The notes below the pieces were generated by a model, which saw only the letters and a list, made by a program, of their open reading frames with translations, did no database searches and was not told where the DNA came from. From an uncultured Bacteroidales bacterium (GTDB lineage Bacteria; Bacteroidota; Bacteroidia; Bacteroidales; CAIXZF01): 64,000 nucleotides of DNA. Where the stretch lies: positions 310,001 to 374,000 of the forward strand of contig CAIXZF010000035.1 in assembly GCA_903923925.1 (NCBI GenBank), in the 5' to 3' direction. Position numbers and translations under genes: made by a program. Each line of letters starts with the position of its first letter. Position 1 is the first letter of the stretch. Positions 31,652 to 42,766 of this stretch are shown in pieces.

Positions 31652-33525
31652 ATTAAAAACCTTGAACGGGAAACCTTTTCTTTTGAATTAACAACCATGA
31701 AATAGCTTCCATTCTGTAAGTCAGATAAATCAAAAATATAATTGAAAGATTTGTCGGCTTGTCTGGTAAATGATTTAATTAATTGACCACCAGTGCTATA
31801 AATATTGAAATGGATTTCTCCAGAGAAGATTGAGCTTATATTAACCCGGATAAGATTGGCGGAAGGATTAGGAAAAATCTCAATTTGTTCGTTTAGAAGT
31901 TCTTCAATCCCATAACAATTTGCAAAAGTAAGATAAATCGAATCTCTGTGTAAACAGCCCTCTATGTTGGTAATATCAACATAAAACCATTTTGAACCGA
32001 TACTGATTCCCGAATTATCGACTGTAATAACCTGTGCTGTTGAACCTGTTGACCATAAGTAAGTAGAACCAGAGTTTCCGGCGTCAAGATCTATGATGTG
32101 ATTAAAACAAATTGTAGTATCTCCGGGGAAAAGAGCATGAGGTGTTTCTTTTACTTTGATATATGATGGTAAAGAGATCGTATTTGAGCCATTCGAATTA
32201 GAAACTGTCAGGGTAACATTGTAAAGTCCTGGGGTTGCATATACAATAGTCGGATTTTGTTGGTTGGAAGTTGAAGGAGTGCCTCCAGGGAATTGCCAAT
32301 CCCATGTAGTTGGGATACCAATCGAGGTATCAACGAAATAAACGCCGGTTTCAGCACAAATTGTTGTTACACTTGCACTAAAGTGAGCCTGAGGTGGCTC
32401 AACCGGTGAAATATGAACGATTGCAGCCTGATTTGAATTAAATGTACCATTTCCGGAATTCAGATTGCTAACATAAAAATACCCGTTGTTCCAACCGCTC
32501 CAGCCCCAGTTAAAATGGAAATAATTTGTTCCCTGGTATCCGTCACATACAAATGCATGTCCGAATGAAGGATCCTGTCCGCTATAAAGCACTGGCTTAT
32601 GATCGTCTAAATCTCCTTTTAATAGATTTTCCCAATCCGTAGTTGTATACCAGAATTTTTGACCATATAAAGCAACAGATGAATAAGAGAAGTAATTAAC
32701 AAGAGCATTTAAAGCATCTGTTGTATAAGCCCCAGAACCACTTGCTCCATAATTCATATTTACTGAAACTCCGCAATGATAAAGCAAAGTAGCTGTTGCT
32801 GAATTATTTGAAGTTAAATGATTGGGCATTAATGTCCAATTATAGGTTGTAGCGCCAAAATTTGCAGAGAGTGATCCAAATGTTGGATGTGTATATGAAT
32901 GACTGCCTGTTCCCTGAGCAGGGTAGTTGTGGTATTTCATTATCTGGCCCATGGCAGTTGCAACACAACCTACATATGCACGATTGCAATCTCCTCCTGA
33001 TGCAGCAGGGCATTGCGCATTATAATAACAGCCCTGATCCCAATTTGTAGTTAGTAATGGAGCAACTGCTGCTAAACTTTTTTCAGGTTTGAATGAAGTT
33101 GACTGATATTTTCTCCACTGAATTACAGCTTGTTCATCAGCCTGAATTCCAAGTTCCCGGACCTGTATAATCTGCGTTTTATAGTCATTTATCCAGGATT
33201 CAATATTTTCAGGCAAATTGGATGTTTTAAATAAACCTTCATTGGAGTAGCCTAGAATTGGATACACTCTGTCTTCAGCAGAAACTAACACAAAACCATT
33301 TCCATTTTTGATATTGAAAATATAAATTAATGGTTCGCCCTGATATTCAATGATCTCTCTCGAAGAAACTACAACAGACCCAATATTTTCTGATTGAATG
33401 ACAGGCAATCTTTCCGATAACAAATTAATTGCAACCTTTTCGGCAGTTTTCTGAGGAACAATTCCTGCAAATAAAAGTGTGATTGGCAGAAATATGGACA
33501 AAAGTAAAAATGATAATTGTTTCAT
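31642..33525 (-). CDS. Secreted C10-family cysteine protease (streptopain-like) with PKD and T9SS domains
   Basis: 627 residues with signal peptide MKQLSFLLLSIFLPITLLFA. Residues ~22-120 form the inhibitory propeptide of C10 enzymes (VPQKTAEKVAINLLSERL ... FVLVSAEDRVYPILGYSNEG). Mature enzyme starts near NWDQGCYYNAQCP; catalytic Cys in GCVATAMGQIMKYHNYP (~188) and His in SFGHAFVCDGYQG (~323). It is the fold of SpeB and interpain. A PKD-like domain (GIPTTWDWQFPGGTPSTSNQ), a second Ig-like segment and a type A sorting domain (IFPNPSANLIRVN ... NGSYFMVVNSKEKVSRSRFL) follow. In Bacteroidota such proteins degrade host or detrital protein; here no host link is visible. Confidence 0.93.
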   Translation of the reverse strand: MKQLSFLLLSIFLPITLLFAGIVPQKTAEKVAINLLSERLPVIQSENIGSVVVSSREIIEYQGEPLIYIFNIKNGNGFVLVSAEDRVYPILGYSNEGLFKTSNLPENIESWINDYKTQIIQVRELGIQADEQAVIQWRKYQSTSFKPEKSLAAVAPLLTTNWDQGCYYNAQCPAASGGDCNRAYVGCVATAMGQIMKYHNYPAQGTGSHSYTHPTFGSLSANFGATTYNWTLMPNHLTSNNSATATLLYHCGVSVNMNYGASGSGAYTTDALNALVNYFSYSSVALYGQKFWYTTTDWENLLKGDLDDHKPVLYSGQDPSFGHAFVCDGYQGTNYFHFNWGWSGWNNGYFYVSNLNSGNGTFNSNQAAIVHISPVEPPQAHFSASVTTICAETGVYFVDTSIGIPTTWDWQFPGGTPSTSNQQNPTIVYATPGLYNVTLTVSNSNGSNTISLPSYIKVKETPHALFPGDTTICFNHIIDLDAGNSGSTYLWSTGSTAQVITVDNSGISIGSKWFYVDITNIEGCLHRDSIYLTFANCYGIEELLNEQIEIFPNPSANLIRVNISSIFSGEIHFNIYSTGGQLIKSFTRQADKSFNYIFDLSDLQNGSYFMVVNSKEKVSRSRFLMLN

Positions 33526-33577
33526 TGAAAAAGTATTTCGAAGAAGCAGACTTTGTGAGAATTTTTAAAAACCTCAC

Positions 33578-33585
33578 AAAAATAA
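33578..33585 (-). promoter_or_regulatory. -7 promoter element for the C10 protease (TATTTTTG)
   Basis: TATTTTTG on the minus strand, 52 bases before the ATG at 33525. No TTG at the normal -33 position. The rest of the 215-base gap to the next gene holds the regulatory-looking repeat at 33705. Confidence 0.4.
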
Positions 33586-33704
33586 CTAAAAAAATACTTT
33601 AGTCCTTACTGAGGCCATTTATTAGTTAATAAAAGTTATATTAATTGGCAATTATTGGAATCAAAAGTTACGGTACGTAATTGTTGGAAAATAAAACTGT
33701 ATTT

Positions 33705-33738
33705 TTATCGCATTAAAAATCATTAAAAATTGCGATAA
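33705..33738 (+). repeat. Inverted repeat enclosing a tandem 10-base duplication before the MFS gene
   Basis: TTATCGCA (33705-33712) and TGCGATAA (33731-33738) are perfect inverted repeats. Between and overlapping them CATTAAAAAT occurs twice in tandem (33711-33720, 33721-33730). The element ends 2 bases before the ATG at 33741. A near-consensus promoter (TTG at 33684, TATTTTTA at 33700) precedes it, so it occupies the start of the message: an operator or a structured leader. Confidence 0.5.
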
Positions 33739-33740
33739 CG

Positions 33741-35138
33741 ATGACTGAGATTCTAAGAAAAACCCTACGCGATTCTAAGCCGGCACGCTGGACAGCATTA
33801 CTTATTGTTGCATTTACTATGTTTGCCGGATATTATCTGGCAGATGTAATGTCACCTCTTGAAGGCATGCTGGATGCTCAATTACATTGGAATAGTGATA
33901 ATTATGGATTTTTTACTGGTGCCTATGGATGGTTTAATGTTTTTTTATTCTTCCTGATTTTCGGGGGGATTATCCTTGATAAAATCGGTGTCAGATTTAC
34001 TGGGTTAACATCTGCTGTGGTTATGGTTGCTGGTGCTGGCCTAAAATATTGGGCAATTTCGACTTCGTCACTTGATGGAATTTCATGGCATCTGCTTTTT
34101 TGGACCTATCCTGCGCAGGTATGGATGGCTGCTTTAGGTTTTGCTATATTTGGTGTAGGGGTTGAAGTTGCAGGCATTACTGTATCTAAAGTAATTGTGA
34201 AATGGTTTCAGGGTCATGAATTGGCTCTTGCAATGGGCCTTCAGTTATCTATAGCCCGCCTGGGTACTGCTTTGGCGTTATCAACATCATTGCCTATTGC
34301 TAAAGCAGTTGGACATGTTTCTTTTCCAATATTGTTATGTTTGATTATGCTTTGTATTGGGTTGTTGGCATTCTTTGTATATACATTTCAAGATAAAAAA
34401 CTTGATGATTCATTGGCGGCTTTCCAATCGGAAACGCAGGCTGAACCTGAAGAAGAATTTAGTTTCAGAGATATTCTTTTTATTATTAAAAATAAGGGTT
34501 GGTGGTATATTACTATTCTTTGTGCACTCTTCTATTCTGCAGTTTTTCCATTCCTTAAATTTGCAACTAACCTTATGATCATTAAATATGGTGTTGCCGA
34601 AAACTGGGCTGGATCAATCCCTGGTTTATTACCATTTGGAACTATTATCCTCACACCTTTCTTCGGAAACCTTTACGACAGAAAAGGTAAAGGTGCGTCA
34701 ATCATGATTTTGGGTTCCCTGATTATTATTGTGGTCCATTTTCTCTTTTCTCTTTCATTTCTAAGCCACTATTTTGTAGCTATCGTCTTAATGGTAATTT
34801 TGGGAATTGGATTTTCTCTCGTTCCTTCAGCAATGTGGCCATCTGTTCCTAAAATAATACCTGAAAGACAGTTAGGGACTGCATACGCACTTATCTTTTG
34901 GGTTCAGAATGCCTGGGCGTTAATGTTTGTTCCTGCATTAATTGGCTGGGTATTAAATAACTATTGCATTATTGGTAAGTTAGTAGTTGATGGACAGGAG
35001 GTTACTAAGTATAATTATACAATACCAATGTTAATCTTTACTTCGTTTGGAGTACTTGCACTTTTATTTGCATTCTTACTTAAAGCAGAAGACAGGAAAA
35101 AAGGTTATGGTCTTGAACTTCCAAACATTAAAAGTTAG
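33741..35138 (+). CDS. Major facilitator superfamily transporter
   Basis: 465 residues and about 12 membrane segments, in the inner membrane. The motif-A equivalent between helices 2 and 3 reads GGIILDKIGVRF, and the second half has its pseudo-repeat GNLYDRKGKGAS. The overall pattern is closest, from memory, to MFSD1-like carriers of unassigned substrate. It lies 6 bases before mqnB and may be cotranscribed with the menaquinone genes, which raises the possibility of a precursor or purine carrier, but nothing in the sequence proves it. The ATG is directly preceded by the inverted repeat at 33705-33738. Confidence 0.85.
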   Translation: MTEILRKTLRDSKPARWTALLIVAFTMFAGYYLADVMSPLEGMLDAQLHWNSDNYGFFTGAYGWFNVFLFFLIFGGIILDKIGVRFTGLTSAVVMVAGAGLKYWAISTSSLDGISWHLLFWTYPAQVWMAALGFAIFGVGVEVAGITVSKVIVKWFQGHELALAMGLQLSIARLGTALALSTSLPIAKAVGHVSFPILLCLIMLCIGLLAFFVYTFQDKKLDDSLAAFQSETQAEPEEEFSFRDILFIIKNKGWWYITILCALFYSAVFPFLKFATNLMIIKYGVAENWAGSIPGLLPFGTIILTPFFGNLYDRKGKGASIMILGSLIIIVVHFLFSLSFLSHYFVAIVLMVILGIGFSLVPSAMWPSVPKIIPERQLGTAYALIFWVQNAWALMFVPALIGWVLNNYCIIGKLVVDGQEVTKYNYTIPMLIFTSFGVLALLFAFLLKAEDRKKGYGLELPNIKS

Positions 35139-35144
35139 TCATAG

Positions 35145-35837
35145 ATGCATATCTTGCTTGTTGCAGCTACTCATTTCGAAATCGAAGGTGTTTTAGTTGC
35201 TTTGTCATCTGACGAAAATCCTCAGTCTGTTTACGAACCTGAATATCTTGTTACCGGATCAGGGATTTTTAATACTGCATATGAGTTAGGACGTCATATA
35301 GTTGGAAAACAGTATGATATGATTATTAATATTGGAATCGCTGGTGCTTTTGAAAAATCATCTGAAATTGGATCTGTTTACAATGTAACCTCGGATAATT
35401 TTGTGGACTTTGGTGCTGAGAATGGACAGGATTTTCTTTCTGCGTTTGAGATTGGATTGCTGGATGCAAATGAGTTCCCCTTTAAAAATGGTTGGATTGT
35501 TAATGATAACTTCCCGGATTCTCCAACTATAAACAGCATACCTGAAGCGAAAGGATTAACTGTTAACACAACACATGGTAATACTGCTAGTATTAAGAAG
35601 TTGAAGGAAAGGATTTCTGCTGATATTGAATCAATGGAGGGAGCTGCCTTTTTATATATATGCCTGATGAACAACGTTCCATGTCTTCAGATAAGAGCAA
35701 CTTCGAATTATGTTGAAAAACGAAATCGTAAGGCTTGGCAAATTCCACTGGCTCTGGATAATCTTTCTTCGGTAGTTGTTGCCATTCTGAAAGAGTTTGG
35801 TAATTTATCTGAATCTGAAAGAAACATTAAGGATTAG
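35145..35837 (+). CDS. mqnB: Futalosine hydrolase
   Basis: Cleaves (aminodeoxy)futalosine or futalosine to dehypoxanthine futalosine in menaquinone synthesis; a nucleoside-phosphorylase-fold enzyme in the cytosol. Marks: VTGSGIFNTAYELGRHI, the core NIGIAGAFEKSSEIGSVYNV, and the substrate-binding ADIESMEGAAFLYICLM with Glu and Met of the nucleosidase site, followed by QIRATSNYVEKRNRKAWQIP, which is characteristic of MqnB. 230 residues. It follows the MFS gene by 6 bases and mqnD by 5, in a three-gene unit. Confidence 0.92.
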   Translation: MHILLVAATHFEIEGVLVALSSDENPQSVYEPEYLVTGSGIFNTAYELGRHIVGKQYDMIINIGIAGAFEKSSEIGSVYNVTSDNFVDFGAENGQDFLSAFEIGLLDANEFPFKNGWIVNDNFPDSPTINSIPEAKGLTVNTTHGNTASIKKLKERISADIESMEGAAFLYICLMNNVPCLQIRATSNYVEKRNRKAWQIPLALDNLSSVVVAILKEFGNLSESERNIKD

Positions 35838-35842
35838 AACTT

Positions 35843-36706
35843 GTGGCTAATAAACAGAATTTGTTAACAAAACCAGATATAATAACATTAGGATTTTCAC
35901 CCTGTCCCAATGATACTTTTATTTTTGATGCTCTGGTAAATAGAAGAATAAATGTAAATGGGTTTCAGTTTGAAACTTATATTAGTGATGTTGAGGATCT
36001 AAACAGAAAAGCTTTTATAACTGAACTTGATGTTTCTAAATTAAGTTTTGGAACGTATCTTAAATTAGTAAAAGATTATATTCTACTGGATTCAGGAAGT
36101 GCCTTAGGGCATAATTGCGGGCCATTGCTTATTGCAAAAACCGAATATTCATTAGATGACCTCCCGAACCTTAGAATAGCTATTCCGGGCATTCATACTA
36201 CTGCTAATCTTTTACTTGGGTTTGCCTCGCCTTTAAGTAAAAATATAACTGAAATGTTATTCTCAGATATTGAGCAGGCTGTCCTGGACGATCGGGTTGA
36301 TGTTGGTCTTATTATTCATGAGAGCCGGTTTACCTATGCTCAGAAAGGATTAAAGAAGTTGGCTGACCTTGGCGAATTCTGGGAAGGCTCAACAGGATTT
36401 CCAATACCCCTCGGTGGTATTTTCGTAAAAAGAAGTATTGGCAGAGAAAGGATCAGGAAAATCAATAAACTTATTCGGGAAAGTATTGAATTTGCTTATG
36501 CAAATCCCACAGAGGGATGGTCATATATTAAGAATTGGGCCCAGGAGACTGCTGATGATGTTATTCGCAAGCATATAGATCTTTATGTAAACGATTATAG
36601 TATTTCTTTAGGGAAAGAGGGTCGTAATGCAATCGAGGTTCTTTTCGCTAAAGCAAAAGAGGCCGGCATTGCCGACCTCTCAGGGGATCTCTTTTATATT
36701 CCTTAG
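35843..36706 (+). CDS. mqnD: 1,4-dihydroxy-6-naphthoate synthase
   Basis: Forms 1,4-dihydroxy-6-naphthoate from the cyclic futalosine, the step after MqnC. It is a periplasmic-binding-protein fold enzyme without a signal peptide. Family marks: LGFSPCPNDTFIFDALVN, FGTYLKLV, GHNCGPLLIAK, AIPGIHTTANLLL, and the C-terminal EGRNAIEVLFAKAKEAGI. 287 residues from a GTG start 5 bases after mqnB; the first 14 residues (MANKQNLLTKPDII) are not conserved in type. The stop converges on the Prc gene with 7 bases between. Confidence 0.94.
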   Translation: MANKQNLLTKPDIITLGFSPCPNDTFIFDALVNRRINVNGFQFETYISDVEDLNRKAFITELDVSKLSFGTYLKLVKDYILLDSGSALGHNCGPLLIAKTEYSLDDLPNLRIAIPGIHTTANLLLGFASPLSKNITEMLFSDIEQAVLDDRVDVGLIIHESRFTYAQKGLKKLADLGEFWEGSTGFPIPLGGIFVKRSIGRERIRKINKLIRESIEFAYANPTEGWSYIKNWAQETADDVIRKHIDLYVNDYSISLGKEGRNAIEVLFAKAKEAGIADLSGDLFYIP

Positions 36707-36713
36707 TTACAGA

Positions 36714-38828
36714 TTAACGTTTCGTTAAAGCCATGTTTTTATCCATTGCCAGAGCAGTGTGATATAAATAAACATCTTTCTTTAGATTACCTGTCCAGCT
36801 TTTATTGCGTACCATGGAAGCAGAATCGCTATTAATCCTTACTAAATCTTCTTTGAGATTAATTACCTGAATGTTCATTGTGTCTTTTCCAACTTTTTCA
36901 AAACGCTTAGAATCAGCTTTCCATTTTTTCTGTTGTTCACGGTACTTGTCAAGATTAAGAGATACTATACTGTTTTCTTTTAGTTCTTTCAGCCTATTTG
37001 CATTCTCACTTATTAGCATAAAGGAACTATCCTTTTTAACTCTTTCACCCACCTGTGTTTTTATATTTTCAATAGGGTAAGTTTCTTTCCAAAGCGAATA
37101 AGGAACAGGATCAATTTTTGTCCACTGCATAGGATAGTCAGCTTCCTTTTCACCCCGTTCAACATAAGCAAAGGCATCAGGAAAAATTACATCAGGAGTA
37201 ACACCTTTTAATTGAGTTGATCCTCCATTTATTCGATAGAATTTCTGTATTGTTACTTTTAAAGATCCAATTGGCTTGAAACTGCTTTCATCTCTGGTGA
37301 GAGATTTGTCGAGATCAACAAATCTCTGTACTGTTCCTTTACCATAAGTGCTGGGAGTGCCAACGATGACACCTCTCCCGTAATCTTGCATAGCTGCGGC
37401 AAAAATCTCAGATGCAGATGCACTGAAAGAGTTTACCATAACCATTAAAGGACCATCATATTCAATTTCATCATCCCTGTCATCAAAAACATAAGGCACT
37501 CCACTTCTCGATTTTACCTGAACAACAGGGCCTTTTTCAATAAATAATCCTGCAATTTCTACAGCATCTTGTAGTGAACCGCCACCATCATTGCGTAAAT
37601 CAAAAATCAATCCTGATATTCCGGCTTTCTTTAATTTATCAATTTCTGTTTTTACATCCTTTGCACATCTTCTTCCATTAGGATTGTTAAAATCGGCATA
37701 AAATGAAGGTAAATAAAGGTACCCAATTCTATTAGTACTGCCAGGAATTTCAAGTATTGTAGATTTTGCAAATGTTTCCTCCAGGATAACTACGTCACGC
37801 ATAATTGGAACAACTATAATTGAATTATCAGGCTTCTTAACGGTGAGTCTTACCTCTGTTCCTTTTTTTCCACGAATAAGTTTTACTGCTTCATCAAGAC
37901 GCATATCAACCAGATCAACAGGTTCAGATCCTCCTTGTGCCACTTTCAGAATCATATCGCCTTCTTTAAGCTGGCCTTGTTTCCATGAAGGACTTCCGGG
38001 AACAATAGACGCAACTTTAATATAACTGTCTTTTTCCTGGAGTGTTGCTCCAATACCTTCAAGCTGACCAGACATAGTGATGTCAAAATTTTCCTTGTCT
38101 TTTGGTGGGAAAAAATCAGTATGGGGATCATAGACATTCGTCATGCAATTCAAATATACAGAAAGCTTGTCATCGCGATCTTCCTTTGAAATTCGTTTAA
38201 ACCAATCTTCATATTTTTTAGCGATTTTCTCACGCGAGTCTTTTTCAATATCGACAAATCCCTTCGTTTTTACTGTTGTATCCTTCTCTCTCTCAGCCTT
38301 CTCCTGGATACTAAGTTGTTCATCAATACGTGCAATGAGTTCGTATTTCAACATTTTTCGCCATTCTTCACGTAAGCCTTTTGTATCTTTTGGGAATTCT
38401 TTTTTATCCGGATCAGTTTCAACTGATTCATTTGATTTCAGATCAAATGGTTTCGATAAAAGATCTTTACAAATAACCTCCCCATCTTTAATACGATTAC
38501 TTATTAAATCAAGCGACAAATCAAAAAATTCCAGAGATCCTTTATTTATCTCATCATCAATATGAGTACGATACTTCTTTAATTTGTCGACATCATCTTT
38601 GATAAGGAATCGTTTATTGACGTCCATCCTTTTTAAATAAAGGTCAAAAACTTTTTCCGAAAAGTTGTCATCAATAGATACCGCAAGGAAATGCGATTGA
38701 TTAAGATTCTCAAATAAAACTTTCATCAATGTTTCATCCTTAAGCTCCGACTTATCGCCAGGAAAAAATGAACAAAGAAATAACACTGAGGCTGTAAAAG
38801 CCAAAATTCTAACGGGAATATGTTTCAT
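36714..38828 (-). CDS. prc: Carboxy-terminal processing (tail-specific) protease, S41 family
   Basis: 704 residues with signal peptide (VRILAFTASVLFLCSFFPG). Plan: helical N-terminal part (~40-230, DVNKRFLIKDDVDKLKKYRT), PDZ domain (~240-340, GIGATLQEKDSYIKVASIVP), S41 protease core with the Ser-Lys pair in VNSFSASASEIFAAAMQDYG and STYGKGTVQRF, and a Lys-rich C-terminal DUF3340-type tail. Prc/Tsp degrades or trims periplasmic proteins at their C-terminus; in Bacteroidota the adaptor gene is usually not next to it. Normal length for the Prc branch. Confidence 0.93.
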   Translation of the reverse strand: MKHIPVRILAFTASVLFLCSFFPGDKSELKDETLMKVLFENLNQSHFLAVSIDDNFSEKVFDLYLKRMDVNKRFLIKDDVDKLKKYRTHIDDEINKGSLEFFDLSLDLISNRIKDGEVICKDLLSKPFDLKSNESVETDPDKKEFPKDTKGLREEWRKMLKYELIARIDEQLSIQEKAEREKDTTVKTKGFVDIEKDSREKIAKKYEDWFKRISKEDRDDKLSVYLNCMTNVYDPHTDFFPPKDKENFDITMSGQLEGIGATLQEKDSYIKVASIVPGSPSWKQGQLKEGDMILKVAQGGSEPVDLVDMRLDEAVKLIRGKKGTEVRLTVKKPDNSIIVVPIMRDVVILEETFAKSTILEIPGSTNRIGYLYLPSFYADFNNPNGRRCAKDVKTEIDKLKKAGISGLIFDLRNDGGGSLQDAVEIAGLFIEKGPVVQVKSRSGVPYVFDDRDDEIEYDGPLMVMVNSFSASASEIFAAAMQDYGRGVIVGTPSTYGKGTVQRFVDLDKSLTRDESSFKPIGSLKVTIQKFYRINGGSTQLKGVTPDVIFPDAFAYVERGEKEADYPMQWTKIDPVPYSLWKETYPIENIKTQVGERVKKDSSFMLISENANRLKELKENSIVSLNLDKYREQQKKWKADSKRFEKVGKDTMNIQVINLKEDLVRINSDSASMVRNKSWTGNLKKDVYLYHTALAMDKNMALTKR

Positions 38829-38924
38829 ACAGATAAAATACTTTTAATAATAAACACCTGATAAACGCATTTTGCTTAAAAAATGTATAACAAAAGCACT
38901 GCCAGAACGCACTAAATCTATCAA

Positions 38925-40934
<2,010 letters not shown>

Positions 40935-40984
40935 CAAAAAAATGTAAATTAAATTCAGTCGAAATAACAATAAATCAGAGGTTT

Positions 40985-41023
40985 TTATCAACAATTTGCA
41001 TCGTTTTTTAAATATGTTGATAA
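40985..41023. repeat. Inverted TTATCAACA pair upstream of gyrB
   Basis: TTATCAACA (40985-40993) and TGTTGATAA (41015-41023) are perfect inverted 9-base repeats with a 21-base centre. Each differs by one base from the DnaA-box core TTATCCACA. They sit ~87-125 bases before the gyrB start. Confidence 0.4.
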
Positions 41024-41083
41024 TATTGGAGCTTTCAAAGCACTGCTCCTGCGGAACGGCGTAAAACAATTGCAGTGAATCCT

Positions 41084-42766
41084 TTAGAAAGTAAAAGTAA
41101 GGCCGGCCAATACATTGAATTTCTGGCTTGGGTAATTGTTCCAGAAATAATACCGGGTATTTGTAAGATTATTCAGGTTAATGAATGCAGATAACATCTT
41201 TGTATACCTGTATTCAAAACTAAGATTAAAATCAGGACGGCTTCTGATGAACTTTGATTCTACTTTTCCTTGAGAATTGTAGGATAGCGCATACATTCTG
41301 TCATAATAGATGAACTCAGCACCCACCAGGATTTTGTTCTGAAGATTATATTTCCCACCAATACTGAAATCATAGTCGGGCCGTTGCCATGGCAAAGCCT
41401 GATTCGTGGAGGTTGTATACTGATGGTAATTGAATCTGATCATTGATCTGAACACTTCACTCCATTGATATGCGATCTCCGAATTAATCTCAAATAAACC
41501 GCAGTCGTCATCATAGATTACCCTGAATTTATTTTGATACGGCATTGCCAGGTCGTTGACGTAGAAAGGCATGTTTTTGATCTGCGATTTTGAAAAGCTA
41601 ACCTGGACATCTAACACATGAAATAATGTGCTATTAATACCACCATAAATACGGTATTTGATGTCTTTATACATCAACTGAATGTCAGATACCACAAATG
41701 GGTTTTCCTGTATGAATTTAAAAAAACTGTTTCTTTCTGTACCTCCATCAAAACCAGCGTTTAACCTTAACCAATATGGAATTAATGTTAAACCAAGTTT
41801 AATATCAGGGTGAATTCGTAAAAAGGCAGTAGAATCTGCTTCAACTTCAGTTTTAATTCCGAATCTGATTTCGAGGTCCTTAACTTTTGTTTCTATTGCT
41901 GGGTTTAATGTTACAATTGCTGAAGAATGTGATGACCAGGTTGCAGATTTGTCATTAAAGAAATCTACAGCGGTTTTTAATTCCCAATGTTGAGTAGGGG
42001 ATAAATCTGAAAATTTCTTTGTTTGTCCGACCTTCCCGTAAACACAAATATTCATTTCCCTGGTGTTAAATTTATCGGTAAGGTGATAAAAATCTAATCC
42101 AGCCTGATAGCCCACCTTAGATGAATCAGTATAAACACTCGAAATCTTTCCACTTAATTTTATAGTTGAGAATCTTTGCTTTATATCGTTCTTAGATGGC
42201 TCAGGAGTGAAATCAGTGGGATTGTACCCGTAGAAATGAACCACATCTCTCGAGAATCCAGTTTTACCGGTTAAATTGAATTGCTTATCCTTGTAGTAGG
42301 AGCCATTCAGATCTATAGCATTTTCACTGAATCCAGGGAAGCCATAATCTTGTATTTTCCCGGAGGAGGCTTTGTGTTTAACATGACCACCAAAACTTTT
42401 TGTCTTCGATCTCGTATTCATATACCAATATTCGCCGTAGGATGTGAAGTATGAACCTCCGCCAGCCTTAAGGTAATTTGAATATAGTTTGGTAATCGGT
42501 TCGCCTGTCATTTTAGCAGCTTCAATTGCTTCCGGCTCATATTTAACTTTAATCTGATTGTTGAGTATTTTATAGCTAAAATTTGGCTTTGGCTCAGTAG
42601 TGTCATTTGATACAGGATTGAAATTTATTTTATTCGCATCCTTGATATCTGGCTGATATGGAGCAACAACCGTCATCTCAACTTTATGAGGATCGGTCTG
42701 AGCTATTGTCTGGACCGCACAAAATCCAGCTAAGCAGAAAAGAATAATTATGTTACTTATTTTCAT
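41084..42766 (-). CDS. Outer-membrane barrel protein, TonB-receptor-like, paired with a TPR protein
   Basis: 560 residues; signal peptide to about CAVQTIAQ, then TDPHKVEMTVVAPYQPDIKD, a conserved N-terminal segment, and a long alternating beta pattern rich in Tyr and Phe. It ends FNVLAGLTFTF, a C-terminal barrel strand with final Phe. There is no plug domain or TonB box, so it is not a complete TonB-dependent receptor. Its start overlaps the end of the 1035-residue TPR gene by 14 bases, so the two are translationally coupled and probably work together. The function of this pair, which I believe is widespread in Bacteroidota, is not known to me. Confidence 0.75.
   Translation of the reverse strand: MKISNIIILFCLAGFCAVQTIAQTDPHKVEMTVVAPYQPDIKDANKINFNPVSNDTTEPKPNFSYKILNNQIKVKYEPEAIEAAKMTGEPITKLYSNYLKAGGGSYFTSYGEYWYMNTRSKTKSFGGHVKHKASSGKIQDYGFPGFSENAIDLNGSYYKDKQFNLTGKTGFSRDVVHFYGYNPTDFTPEPSKNDIKQRFSTIKLSGKISSVYTDSSKVGYQAGLDFYHLTDKFNTREMNICVYGKVGQTKKFSDLSPTQHWELKTAVDFFNDKSATWSSHSSAIVTLNPAIETKVKDLEIRFGIKTEVEADSTAFLRIHPDIKLGLTLIPYWLRLNAGFDGGTERNSFFKFIQENPFVVSDIQLMYKDIKYRIYGGINSTLFHVLDVQVSFSKSQIKNMPFYVNDLAMPYQNKFRVIYDDDCGLFEINSEIAYQWSEVFRSMIRFNYHQYTTSTNQALPWQRPDYDFSIGGKYNLQNKILVGAEFIYYDRMYALSYNSQGKVESKFIRSRPDFNLSFEYRYTKMLSAFINLNNLTNTRYYFWNNYPSQKFNVLAGLTFTF

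Noticed and set aside
36660-36706. GAGGCCGGCATTGCCGACCTC near the mqnD stop as a terminator
   Set aside because: The arms pair with one mismatch and only a single-base loop, and there is no proper T-run after it; it is within coding sequence.
38143-38565. Plus-strand open frame of 140 codons opposite the tail-specific protease gene
   Set aside because: The protein is a Ser/Phe-rich mirror of the Lys/Glu-rich helical region of Prc; typical shadow composition, no start signal or motif.
40985-41023. Replication origin
   Set aside because: Only two imperfect DnaA-box-like sites, no dnaA/dnaN, no change in gene orientation and no clear unwinding element; kept only as a low-interest finding on gyrB control.
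41030-41051. Hairpin GGAGCTTTCAAAGCACTGCTCC as terminator of the barrel-protein gene
   Set aside because: Only a short outer stem, 33 bases after the stop on the minus strand, and no U-run after it.
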